Positions 25,754 to 34,657 of a DNA stretch of 51,509 nucleotides are shown here, one piece after another. The DNA comes from Candidatus Gastranaerophilales bacterium. GTDB lineage: Bacteria; Cyanobacteriota; Vampirovibrionia; Gastranaerophilales; Gastranaerophilaceae. The stretch is from contig CALUPM010000004.1 of NCBI GenBank assembly GCA_944322665.1, forward strand, positions 1 through 51,509, written 5' to 3'. Each line of letters begins with the position of its first letter. Position 1 is the stretch's first letter. The notes under the pieces are model-generated. The model had not been told where the DNA came from, ran no database searches, and saw only the letters and a list, made by a program, of their open reading frames with translations. The position numbers and the translations under genes were made by a program.

Positions 25754-27766
25754 CTATTCATTAACAACCCCGAGAACCCTGACGAATTCATCAATTGTTG
25801 TGTAACCGGCAAGAATATGCCCCATACACGACTGGTGCAAGGTTTTCATGCCGTTTTTAACAGCCGCATCTTCAATTTCAAGATCGTGTGCGCCCATTGC
25901 GATAAGACGTTTGATTTCTTTATTTATCTGCATGATTTCATAAACGCCGAGACGGCCTTTATAGCCGGTGAATTCACATTTATTACAGCCTCTTGCACGA
26001 TATATCGGTGTTTTCATTAATTTCTGGATATCGTCTTCATTAACAAGAATCTGGCTTGCTTCTTCGTAAGTCGGATAATATTCTTCCTTGCACTCATCGC
26101 AGAGTTTTCTCACAAGACGCTGGGCGATAACGCCTGACAGAGTTGATGAAACGAGGTAATCTTTTGCGCCCATTTCTATCAGACGGGTAACTGTTGCGGC
26201 TGCCGAGTTTGTGTGGACTGTGCTTAATACAAGGTGCCCTGTCAGCGCCGCAGAAATTGCGATTTCAAGAGTTTCATAGTCACGGATTTCACCGACGAGG
26301 ATGATATCAGGGTCCTGACGTAAGATAGCTCTCATACATGAGGCAAATGTAATACCCGCTTTTGCGTTAATCTGCGACTGGTTAATACCTTCAAGTTTAA
26401 TTTCTATCGGGTCTTCAATCGTTGTAATGTTTACGTCTTCGTTGTTCAAACTTTTCAATACCGAATAAAGCGTTGTTGTTTTACCGGAACCTGTAGGCCC
26501 TGATGTCAGGATAATTCCGTTCGGGCAGCTGACCATGTTCTTAATTTTTGCAATATCTTCATCAGAACCGCCGATAAGCTTGATATTCTTATCTGCCGCG
26601 TTCAAACTGACAGCAGGCGCAAGTACACGGATACAGACCTTTTCTTTGCCTGAAACCGGAAGGGTGTTTATACGGAAGTCATAAGATCCGTCGCGGTATT
26701 TGATAGAAAACGTACCGTCCTGCGGACGTCTGTGTTCTGCGATGTTCATTCTTGACAGAACCTTGAAACGCGCAATTACCGAAGACTCAGCCTTCGGCGG
26801 AATATCAAGAACTTTTTGAAGCATGCCGAATTTTCTGTAACGGACAATATATCCGTTCAGACGCGGCTCTATGTGAATATCGGAAACGTTATTATCAATT
26901 GCCGTTGTTATTATCTGGTTTACAAATTTTGCAATAGAACCGGTTGAATCCTGAAGTTCGTTATCAACCTGCTCCCAGAGAGTTTCTTCCTTTTCGATTT
27001 CTGCGGATTCTTCCTCAATCTTTTTGATAATTCTCTCTGTTTCTTTCTTCTGTTCCGAGAAGAATGTATCGAGTGTATTCTGATACTCGTAATGAGTCAT
27101 CAGCAATTGTTTCGGGTTTTGTCCGGTTAAATAGATAACTTCCCTCAAAACATCGGGTTTTAAAGGAGAAACAACACCGAGCAAAATTGTCTTGCCGTCA
27201 GAAGATATCGGAACGACTTTATTTGTTTTAATAAAGTCTTCCGGCAGCATATTAATAAATTTGTCCTGTTTTGCAAGCTGTTCGGGGCTTACGAGTTCAA
27301 AACCCGTCTGGTCATGCAGGATTTCTTTCAACTGCTGGAGGGTAATGAAGCCTAATTTAAAAAGCGTCGAACCTATCGGCATTTTGAGGCGTTTGCTTTC
27401 CGCAAGAGCCTGAAGAAGCTGAAGGTCTGAGATATAGCCTTTTTTAATTAAAAGTTCACCGAGTTTTGCCTGATTTTCCGGAGCTTCGGAACTTGATGAC
27501 GCTGACGCCATCATCGGCTTAAGACTATTTATAAGCTGCAGCAAATCATTATCCGCAATCTGTATGAATTTAATCTGAAAAGGAAAAACTTCTTTCAGCT
27601 TTAACATTACTACTTCTTTGTCGGATTTTGAATTTATTGCAACAAACAGAAACTTGTCTTTCACGCTTATCGGAACAAAGTTGAATTCTTCCATAAGCGA
27701 GAAATTGACCTTATTCAGAATCTGATTGTTTACACTGTTTTTTAATTTATTTAAAACTTCATTCAT
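25754..27766 (-). CDS. Type IV pilus / type II secretion assembly ATPase (PilB/GspE)
   Basis: A hexameric cytosolic ATPase that powers pilus or pseudopilus extension. The 670 residues contain a MshEN-type N-domain at about 101-153 with two copies of the LGxLLxxxGxxxxxxLxxxL pattern (KLGELLIKKGYISDLQLLQA; PIGSTLFKLGFITLQQLKEI), which in MshE binds cyclic-di-GMP. The catalytic core has Walker A GPTGSGKT at 423-430, Walker B IILVGEIRD near 485, and the CDEC ... CNKC zinc motif near 575-610. It lies 19 bp after the secretin and 8 bp before the GspF gene. Confidence 0.95.
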   Translation of the reverse strand: MNEVLNKLKNSVNNQILNKVNFSLMEEFNFVPISVKDKFLFVAINSKSDKEVVMLKLKEVFPFQIKFIQIADNDLLQLINSLKPMMASASSSSEAPENQAKLGELLIKKGYISDLQLLQALAESKRLKMPIGSTLFKLGFITLQQLKEILHDQTGFELVSPEQLAKQDKFINMLPEDFIKTNKVVPISSDGKTILLGVVSPLKPDVLREVIYLTGQNPKQLLMTHYEYQNTLDTFFSEQKKETERIIKKIEEESAEIEKEETLWEQVDNELQDSTGSIAKFVNQIITTAIDNNVSDIHIEPRLNGYIVRYRKFGMLQKVLDIPPKAESSVIARFKVLSRMNIAEHRRPQDGTFSIKYRDGSYDFRINTLPVSGKEKVCIRVLAPAVSLNAADKNIKLIGGSDEDIAKIKNMVSCPNGIILTSGPTGSGKTTTLYSVLKSLNNEDVNITTIEDPIEIKLEGINQSQINAKAGITFASCMRAILRQDPDIILVGEIRDYETLEIAISAALTGHLVLSTVHTNSAAATVTRLIEMGAKDYLVSSTLSGVIAQRLVRKLCDECKEEYYPTYEEASQILVNEDDIQKLMKTPIYRARGCNKCEFTGYKGRLGVYEIMQINKEIKRLIAMGAHDLEIEDAAVKNGMKTLHQSCMGHILAGYTTIDEFVRVLGVVNE

Positions 27767-27785
27767 TATTTTGTTTTGCTACCGC

Positions 27786-29708
27786 TTATAATGTATCCTG
27801 TTCGCTTATTGCATCCTCGTTATCAGTGATGATTCTCGGCGTAATCATTATAATCATTTCTTCTTTTGTTTTTTCGGTACTTGTACTTCTGAAGATTGCG
27901 CCGATGTACGGGATATCACCTAAGAAAGGAATTTTTGCGATGTTTTTGGATTCTTCATCTCTTATCATACCGCCGATAATGAGGGTTTCGCCGTCTTTGA
28001 TACGAACGCCTTTCAACTCGAGGTTACGTCTTTGAAGAAGTGTTGCCGCAAGTTCCTGATCGCCGTCTTCGTTGTATGTATATTCACGACCGCTGATTGT
28101 AGCGTAATCAGGGTTGATATCGAGTGTTACGTAGCCGTCAGGGCTGATAAACGGTGTCAGGGTAACTTTAATACCGTTGTCATCACCGATTTCGTAGTCT
28201 TTTTGCGAAGTTGCGTTGTTTACACCCTGTACAATCTGGGAGGTTACGGTTTTTACGTAGTCTGATGTCAGGTCGATTGTTGCTTCCTTACCGTTTGTGA
28301 CAAGGATTCTAGGATTAGCAACAATACGTCCTTTTCTGCTTTCTATAATATAGTTGATTGTCCAGGACAATGACATTTTAGGATATGCGGTCTCATGGGA
28401 ATTCCATCTTTGACCTTCTTCCCCGTCAGCTACCCAGTCTTGAACCTTATTTCCCGCGTGATCAATAAAATAAGTAGGCATTGTACTTATACCGCCTTCA
28501 CTTGAAAATGATGCTTTCAGGTTTTTGCTTATAAATTTCCATGTGTTGTCAAATGTTCTGCTGCCTGCTTCGTTAAGTTCGATAATTGAGATCTCAAGAT
28601 ATGCCTGAGGCTCTTTGATATCGTTTTTCTTGATAAAATCTTCAATCATCCCGAACTGTGCATCTGTTGCACCCATAATATTGATTGTGCCAAGTCCCTG
28701 AGAGTATGAAACTTCCAGTGCCAGAAGCGGAAGTGAAGAAAATTCTACAGCCCCGCCGGAGCCGCTGCTGCTTGCCTGCATATCGGAAGTATATCCGCAC
28801 GCAATCTGGCCGCCGCCTATTGAAAGTCCGTTTTCGCTTGCAGCTGCACCTGTAATCTGTCCGATGTCACCCTTTTTAGCCGCATCCATATCAATGATTG
28901 TCGGAAGAAGCTGGGTACAAATCATTTCTGCCATTACATCCGGCGTTACGTGATTTACTTTATATGTTCTGAACACCGGTTTTGTATCAAACTGTTCAAC
29001 TATTTTTCTTGCCATTTCCGCGTCATTTTTTGTTCCGAAAATCAAGATTTCGTTTTTGCGCGGGTTGGTTGTCGCAACATAAGTTCCTGAAAGCCCCGGT
29101 TTCTTCAATCCGAAAATGTTCTGGTTCAAGAAACTTGCCATCGGCATTGCGTCAATATATTTGACCGGAATTGCAATCATCTCTTTCATATTGATTGTAG
29201 ACCCTTCAGGTTCCGAGTAAACAATCAAAGTATTGTTATCTATCAAATAGAACAGATGATTCATTTCCATAATAAGTTCAAAAGCTTCGTTAATCGGAAC
29301 ATCAACCAGATCCATTGTGACAGAACCCGATACATCCTGAGCAAATATGATATTTAAGCCGGCCTTATCAGCAAACATTCTCAAAATCTGAGTTATGTCA
29401 GAATCCCTCAAACTCAAAGTTACAGGGATGTTTTTATCAGTAAGAGAAACATCGCCGCGGAGTTTTATATTTTCCGTAGGTTTATGAACATCGCCGTCAT
29501 CAGAAGCACCCGAAAAGACATCCGAAACAACCGTCGATGAGTTAAACCCTCTAATCCCGCTCATATCCTCGGCCAGCAGAATTCCGTTTGCGCTATCATC
29601 TATATAATCGGAAATTCCGTAAGCCAACACCGGCAGCGAACAATTTGACAACGAAAACGCTGCCAACATTGCACCTGCTAAAATTTTCTTCATCACTGTA
29701 TTTTTCAT
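27786..29708 (-). CDS. Secretin (PilQ/GspD family outer-membrane channel)
   Basis: Forms the outer-membrane gate for the pilus or secreted substrates. The 640 residues begin with a signal peptide (KKILAGAMLAAFSLSNCSLP). A secretin/TonB N-domain follows at about 95-170 (SLRDSDITQILRMFADKAGL), then an N1-type domain with KNEILIFGTKNDAEMARKIV, and the secretin core from about 365 with IVANPRILVTNGKEATI, VTLTPFISPDGYVTLDINP and GETLIIGGMIRD ... KIPFLGDIPYIGAIFRS. Its presence implies a two-membrane envelope. Operon position is between the PilP-like gene and the ATPase gene. Confidence 0.94.
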   Translation of the reverse strand: MKNTVMKKILAGAMLAAFSLSNCSLPVLAYGISDYIDDSANGILLAEDMSGIRGFNSSTVVSDVFSGASDDGDVHKPTENIKLRGDVSLTDKNIPVTLSLRDSDITQILRMFADKAGLNIIFAQDVSGSVTMDLVDVPINEAFELIMEMNHLFYLIDNNTLIVYSEPEGSTINMKEMIAIPVKYIDAMPMASFLNQNIFGLKKPGLSGTYVATTNPRKNEILIFGTKNDAEMARKIVEQFDTKPVFRTYKVNHVTPDVMAEMICTQLLPTIIDMDAAKKGDIGQITGAAASENGLSIGGGQIACGYTSDMQASSSGSGGAVEFSSLPLLALEVSYSQGLGTINIMGATDAQFGMIEDFIKKNDIKEPQAYLEISIIELNEAGSRTFDNTWKFISKNLKASFSSEGGISTMPTYFIDHAGNKVQDWVADGEEGQRWNSHETAYPKMSLSWTINYIIESRKGRIVANPRILVTNGKEATIDLTSDYVKTVTSQIVQGVNNATSQKDYEIGDDNGIKVTLTPFISPDGYVTLDINPDYATISGREYTYNEDGDQELAATLLQRRNLELKGVRIKDGETLIIGGMIRDEESKNIAKIPFLGDIPYIGAIFRSTSTEKTKEEMIIMITPRIITDNEDAISEQDTL

Positions 29709-29732
29709 ATCTGCTCCTGCTTATTTTTATTT

Positions 29733-30560
29733 TTACTTATTTTTACTGCCGCCGAATTTATTTTCCAGATTTGATATCGTATTATACTGAATACCATCCG
29801 TAACCAGCAGCTGTCCGACTCCTGCCTGATAAACATTCGCCCCGAGCTGAACCGTTACAACAGTCGGCTGTATTGATAACACTTTATAGCCGTTTACAAC
29901 ATCGCCGGATCTTACCAGATAATCAGACCCTTCTATATTCAAAATGGCCGAAGGGCTTTCTGAATCGTATATAATACCGGAAACTTTTGTTGTAAGTATT
30001 TTGTCGGCTTCCGGACTTGACGCCGCCGCTTTCGGAGGATCTACCAGATCAAACTCCAGCTTTGCCTTCTCCAAATCCAGAGTATTTTTATTTTCTTCTT
30101 CTTTTTTGGCTTCGTTATACGGTAAAAACGGATCTACACGCCCTGTATCTTCTACCGTAACCAGAACCATTTTATCGTTGTCCGCAGCTATGACGTCAAC
30201 ATCATCTTCTGCAGCCTCTACGTTTTCTCTCTTTGGCTTCTTATTATTTGATTTATCCTGCGCGGAACCGGCTTCAACGTCAATCCCGCCGCCTGCATCA
30301 ACTCCGCCGCCGGAATTTGGTGCGGCATCAACCGCTGCTGGGTCTGCATTCCCCGTATCTGCTGCCGTACCCGGAGCCGGAGCCTCCGGTGCCGGAACAT
30401 TTGCTGATATATCCGAATTCCCGCCGCCGGTGCAGCCTGATGCGGCAAAAACCAGCACCGTCAAAAACACAACAACGACAAACATCCCCGCTTTATTTAC
30501 ACGGAAAGCTCCCGCTACTTCCATTTTTTCTCTTAACTTATTCATAAAACTTTTAATCAC
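29733..30560 (-). CDS. PilP/GspC-like periplasmic protein
   Basis: Likely links the inner-membrane complex to the secretin. The 275 residues have a hydrophobic N-terminal segment (MFVVVVFLTVLVFAASGC) that ends in a possible lipobox cysteine, then a Pro/Ala/Gly-rich linker (about 45-110). A C-terminal region (about 190-260: VSGIIYDSESPSAILNIEGS, then YLVRSGDVVNGYKVLSIQP) resembles the HR/PilP beta-domain. It starts the operon with the secretin 24 bp downstream. Genes for PilM, PilN and PilO are not found here. Family assignment is moderate. Confidence 0.75.
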   Translation of the reverse strand: MIKSFMNKLREKMEVAGAFRVNKAGMFVVVVFLTVLVFAASGCTGGGNSDISANVPAPEAPAPGTAADTGNADPAAVDAAPNSGGGVDAGGGIDVEAGSAQDKSNNKKPKRENVEAAEDDVDVIAADNDKMVLVTVEDTGRVDPFLPYNEAKKEEENKNTLDLEKAKLEFDLVDPPKAAASSPEADKILTTKVSGIIYDSESPSAILNIEGSDYLVRSGDVVNGYKVLSIQPTVVTVQLGANVYQAGVGQLLVTDGIQYNTISNLENKFGGSKNK

Positions 30561-30756
30561 TCGCCACCTGTTACTTTTTCTGGTTTTATATTTATTGATT
30601 ATATTAAAATTAATAAATTAAAGTATCAGTTATTTAATGTATTTAATTCTAATAACGCTCCCAGTTTAAACGAATTTTACGATTTGCTTATTTTAGTTTA
30701 ACACATTTTGAATTTTAGTGCAAAATAAGTTACAAGTGTTAAGGATTTGTAAAATT

Positions 30757-31614
30757 TTATTGGAAATTGTTAGTAATAGTGTGGATATATTCAAGAATTT
30801 TGTCAAAATATTTCAAATCTACGTTTCCGTCGAGGACAAAATCCGCATAATTTCTGCCGGGCTGGACGTATTTTTGTCCGGCTTCATAAATATAATTCCA
30901 TTGTTTTTTCGCATTTTCAGCTGTCTGGTTTCTTTCCTGAGTAGCTCTGCGCATAAAACGTCTGTATCTTATTTCGTTTTCGGTTTCTATATAAATCTTG
31001 ACATCAAAAACATCCTTCACTTCTTCATACATTGTTGCAATCCCTTCAACAACAATAAGTTTGTCGGATTTAACGTCCATTGATGCCGGAATTGAAACGC
31101 CGGTGCCGTTTGGAACATATCTGGGTGCTTTTATATTTTCGCCTTCCGCAAGCCTTATCAAATCCTTACGCAACAGAGAAAGCTGAAAACTTTCAGGAGC
31201 GTCGATATCGTAACCGTTGTCCCGCAGATTATCAAAACTTCCGTATCTTTTTATAAGTTCTGATATATCGTTGAAATAATTGTCCGTACTTAAAACAGAA
31301 ACCGGCATTGATAATTGTTCTATCAAATTTTTAATTTCATGACAGATTGTAGACTTTCCGGAAGCTGACTCGCCTGTAATCCCGATAAGTATGCGCTTGT
31401 GCGGGTTTGTTATCAGCCTGCGGGTAAAATGACCTATAAAAGACGGGCTTATTTCTTTAAAAAGCGGGGTGTCGTTTTTTCTGTCGTAGGCAAATATCTG
31501 CTTAAACTTTGTCTGAAGATAAAACGCCAGAAGCTCGCGTCCTGTTCTTGAATTGAAATCAGGCTTCAAAATCTTGTCATTTGAATTTAATTCTTTATCA
31601 ATTAACAATTGCAT
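30757..31614 (-). CDS. Uridine kinase-like P-loop kinase
   Basis: Probably phosphorylates uridine or a related small molecule. The P-loop GITGESASGKST lies at about 78-89, preceded by an 70-residue N-terminal extension not found in classic Udk. STDNYFNDISELI, DIDAPESFQLSLL and VVEGIATMYEEVKD match the Udk/phosphoribulokinase superfamily motifs, and RRFMRRATQERNQT is the lid region. It lies alone between the pilus operon and the divergent protease-like gene. The superfamily is secure; the substrate is not. Confidence 0.8.
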   Translation of the reverse strand: MQLLIDKELNSNDKILKPDFNSRTGRELLAFYLQTKFKQIFAYDRKNDTPLFKEISPSFIGHFTRRLITNPHKRILIGITGESASGKSTICHEIKNLIEQLSMPVSVLSTDNYFNDISELIKRYGSFDNLRDNGYDIDAPESFQLSLLRKDLIRLAEGENIKAPRYVPNGTGVSIPASMDVKSDKLIVVEGIATMYEEVKDVFDVKIYIETENEIRYRRFMRRATQERNQTAENAKKQWNYIYEAGQKYVQPGRNYADFVLDGNVDLKYFDKILEYIHTITNNFQ

Positions 31615-31820
31615 ATAAAATTCCGGTGAATATTAATATGCATTATATAATACACAGGAAAATATTTTTTTGCTAGTGCAAAATAAAATTGTTTTACAAT
31701 CTTTATCAAGCGGCTGAAAAACATTATTTTCCCTGCATTACTAACTTTACAAATTGTTACTTAAGTTTTCTGCACCTCTGCCGATATAAATTAATAACAA
31801 TTGTATGAAAGGTTAGTTAT

Positions 31821-33731
31821 ATGGAAAATTACCCGAACAAAATAAAACCTGATTTAAGCCTTCTAAGAGCCGGTGTGTATATTGATCAGGACAAAGCTTT
31901 TTTAAAAAAATTCAGTGATGAAGACGGCTATTTTATTTCGGATGAAGGCCTCCTGCTTCTCAAAAAAGAACTTTCAATTTTTGCCGCAAAAGACGGCAAT
32001 CCGGACGAACTCTCCGAAGAAGAATCCGTCGATTTCTATAACAAACTTATGTCGGACAACGACAAAAATTTTGAGAAAGTTGAAAGTTTTGAAAAAGGGA
32101 AAAACCCTGTATTAAACTGGCTTAACAGGCTTGCACGGCAAAAACATATTCAAAATGAAATAACTAAAGCCACCGGCAGAAACTATTCATTTGATATTTT
32201 TGAAAATCTATCCGATATAACAGATGAAGAACTTAATATTGCAAAAGAACTATTTAAGGCAGACAAAAATGAAATTTACACAACGGATGATATATCAATA
32301 ATTATCGGCCGGATGGATAAAGAAAATCTTCCCAGAATAAAAGAACTTATGAACCTCGGCGATAAGTTTAATTCGATATCAGCGCGTTCCATTGCAGATA
32401 TTGCATCTCTGCCTGACGAACAATATGAAAGAGCAAAAGAATTATTTAATATTAAAAACAGAGATTATCAATTTTCAGGAGATGTTCTTTGTACTCTGAC
32501 AAAGCTTGACAGGAATGAAATTGATAAAATTCTTCAAAAAGACCCGAATGCGGAAGTTTACAACATAAATTCACACTTTATTGCGATAAAAAATCCGTTT
32601 AAAGAAAACTTTGTATATGATGAAGAGTATCTTGTCTTTGACACCGAAACCGGCAAACAGGCGGAAACATTAAGACAAATACAAACTTCTGGCAATATCA
32701 TGACAGAAATAATTACAAACAAAGACAACAACATCCGCCAGACGCGAAAAATCGACACACAAACCCAACAGGCACTTGAAGAAACCATTGAACGATACGA
32801 TAAAGATAATAATCTTATTTCCACAGAAAAAATGGTGCGCGGCAAAGACGGAAGCCGCAATGTAAGTATCACGGACAGAAACGGCACCCAAACACCGGTG
32901 CAGTGGGAATCCCGTGATAAAATAACAGGAAATGATATCATCCAGAGAAATATGACTTCTCCGGACGGCACGAAAACAGAATATTATTATGAAGAAGCGC
33001 CCTCAGGATTTTCTGTTCTTGCATACAAAATAACAGACAAAGACGGAAAAGTTCTTCTTAATCAGACAAGAACATTTCAGCCGGTTGAAGGAAATCCCGA
33101 TAAATTTATATCCTCCTTTAATGACCGGATTTATGAAATTGAATATACCGAAAACACGGTCAATATAACAGACAAAAAAGAAAATAAAACAACAACGCTT
33201 GACTTGAACAAAATTACGGACACGCAGAACAAAGACATCATTAACGCTTTAAAAAAACTTTCCGGAGATGCACTTATTGACATTGCAGAAAGAAATCTCA
33301 ATAAAATAAGCATTGACGATATGATTCCAAGCTGGGATCTTGATAACAGAATTTTAAATATGACTTCCTCCGAATATTCAGACGAATCAGGACAAATGGG
33401 CATATTTATGCACGAATTCGGACATTTTCTTGACACAGAAATCGACAGCGAAAATTTTGGTGAAATTTCTCAAAATCCGGAGTTTATCAAAATATATAAT
33501 GAAGAACTTGAAAATTTCAAAAAGAATTCAACTTCAAAAATGCAGGAATATATTGACTACTTTATTGACCACGACGGAAACACTATTAGCGCGCAGTCCG
33601 AAACCGTAGCAGAAAGCCACAAAATTTTAACTTCTCCTCATACGGAAACCCGAACATATTATCTGCAGCAGAATTTTCCGCGAAGTATAGCTAAAATCGC
33701 AGAACTGTTTGAACAGCAGCAGAATAATTAA
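31821..33731 (+). CDS. Unknown protein with HExxH zinc-metalloprotease C-terminus
   Basis: The C-terminal 110 residues look like a zincin: H531-E532-F-G-H535 in MHEFGHFLD, then ETVAESHK with E594 and E598 as candidate third ligands, a spacing and pattern reminiscent of anthrax lethal factor-type (M34/ATLF) proteases. Residues about 100-250 hold repeated helical units (SDITDEELNIAKELF; IASLPDEQYERAKELF). Residues about 265-450 are rich in beta strands with Rhs-like wording (RDKITGNDIIQRNMTSPDGT). There is no signal peptide. It heads the rightward 31.8-37.9 kb cluster of unknown genes. A secreted effector or toxin is possible; an intracellular protease cannot be excluded. Confidence 0.75.
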   Translation: MENYPNKIKPDLSLLRAGVYIDQDKAFLKKFSDEDGYFISDEGLLLLKKELSIFAAKDGNPDELSEEESVDFYNKLMSDNDKNFEKVESFEKGKNPVLNWLNRLARQKHIQNEITKATGRNYSFDIFENLSDITDEELNIAKELFKADKNEIYTTDDISIIIGRMDKENLPRIKELMNLGDKFNSISARSIADIASLPDEQYERAKELFNIKNRDYQFSGDVLCTLTKLDRNEIDKILQKDPNAEVYNINSHFIAIKNPFKENFVYDEEYLVFDTETGKQAETLRQIQTSGNIMTEIITNKDNNIRQTRKIDTQTQQALEETIERYDKDNNLISTEKMVRGKDGSRNVSITDRNGTQTPVQWESRDKITGNDIIQRNMTSPDGTKTEYYYEEAPSGFSVLAYKITDKDGKVLLNQTRTFQPVEGNPDKFISSFNDRIYEIEYTENTVNITDKKENKTTTLDLNKITDTQNKDIINALKKLSGDALIDIAERNLNKISIDDMIPSWDLDNRILNMTSSEYSDESGQMGIFMHEFGHFLDTEIDSENFGEISQNPEFIKIYNEELENFKKNSTSKMQEYIDYFIDHDGNTISAQSETVAESHKILTSPHTETRTYYLQQNFPRSIAKIAELFEQQQNN

Positions 33732-33952
33732 CTTTATTTAACAAAAAATTGACAACTTTTTCCGATTGTCATAGGCTTTAAAAAGAGAGGAAATGGAGTG
33801 AACATCTCCAGCTGTAGCCGCAGCCGTAAAAGCCGGAACACTCGGAAAAACGACCTTCTCCACGTGCTGTTTGGAGGGGCAAAAATTTTTCTAAGTGTCC
33901 TCGCGTAAGAAAAGGAACTATCTTAAAAGTTCCACAAACGAGAGGATTTTTT
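33732..33952 (+). promoter_or_regulatory. GC-rich structured leader upstream of the Cys-motif protein
   Basis: A 221-bp interval, visibly richer in G and C than its surroundings. It contains TTGACA at 33749-33754, hairpins GGAG-tgaacat-CTCC (about 33795-33809), CTCCA/TGGAG (about 33857-33876), and GGAACT/AGTTCC (about 33915-33934), then the GAGAGGA ribosome binding site for the gene at 33953. It also holds a 36-codon frame. It matches no riboswitch consensus I know. A regulated leader is plausible. Confidence 0.45.
33798..33908 (+). CDS. Possible 36-residue basic leader peptide
   Basis: GTG at 33798 is preceded by AGAGG seven bases upstream and opens a 36-codon frame ending in TAA at 33906. 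The peptide is strongly basic at the start (CSRSRKSRNTRKND) and hydrophobic at the end (LLHVLFGGAKIFLSVLA). It lies 44 bp before the 234-residue gene. It may be a translated leader, a small secreted peptide, or simply a frame across a structured RNA. Confidence 0.3.
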   Translation: MNISSCSRSRKSRNTRKNDLLHVLFGGAKIFLSVLA

Positions 33953-34657
33953 ATGCAGCTTGCAGCAATGCAGACAACGACATTGAAAGCCGGCACCTGC
34001 CCGCACGGACTTCCGTTAGGCGCCTGCCCTATCTGTAACGGAACCGGCGGCGGAGGCGGAATGAGAAAAGCCGACTTTTCTGCAAAACCGGGCGAAATGA
34101 GCTGGAATGAGTGTGCCGCAATCGGAGCTTTCTTAAAAGCGCAGGCAAACGCAAGAGCACAAAGGCAGCAGGATGCGCAGAATTTTGCACTCCAGATGCA
34201 GAATTTTCAGAACACAATGGAAGCCGCAAAAGGAAGACTTGCAGAACTTGCAAAATTTTTCACGCAAAACACTCCGGCAATTATCTCAAAACCCGCAAAT
34301 TTTGTACTTAATACAGTAATCGGCGGGACTTTAAACATAATTAAAAATCTACCGGCAGCAATTTCTAACACCTTTCAGGCACTAGGGCAAAAACTTGCCG
34401 ATATTTCAGACAAATTGACCGCAATGATGGGCGAACTTAAAGCCGCAATCAACAAGAAAATTTCCGAAACCTTCAGCGAATTAAAGAAAAAAGTAAAATC
34501 TCTCTTTGGAATTTTCCGCCCGCTCGACGCCGACAACGACGAAAAACAAATTGACGAAACCAAAAAGACTTTTGAATTAAGAACCTTCATTCACGATTTA
34601 TATAAAAAGCTGACTGAAAACGAAAAGGATTTAGACGACAATGAATGTCAACAATAA
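33953..34657 (+). CDS. Unknown protein with CPHG...CPIC motif and amphipathic helices
   Basis: The N-terminus carries TCPHGLPLGACPICNGTGGG at about 15-34, a short metal-binding-like Cys/His motif. A helical region follows, AQANARAQRQQDAQNFALQM, then a hydrophobic stretch (about 105-145, ISKPANFVLNTVIGGTLNII) that could insert in a membrane. The C-terminus is charged (KKISETFSELKKKVKSLFGI). No signal peptide is seen. The start has GAGAGGA upstream. Its last 17 bases overlap the start of the next gene, so the two are translationally coupled. I do not know the family. Confidence 0.75.
   Translation: MQLAAMQTTTLKAGTCPHGLPLGACPICNGTGGGGGMRKADFSAKPGEMSWNECAAIGAFLKAQANARAQRQQDAQNFALQMQNFQNTMEAAKGRLAELAKFFTQNTPAIISKPANFVLNTVIGGTLNIIKNLPAAISNTFQALGQKLADISDKLTAMMGELKAAINKKISETFSELKKKVKSLFGIFRPLDADNDEKQIDETKKTFELRTFIHDLYKKLTENEKDLDDNECQQ

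Noticed and set aside
31615..31820. A promoter or RNA between the kinase and protease-like genes.
   Set aside because: Only weak TATAAA-like words are seen and no hairpin or terminator, so nothing specific can be supported.
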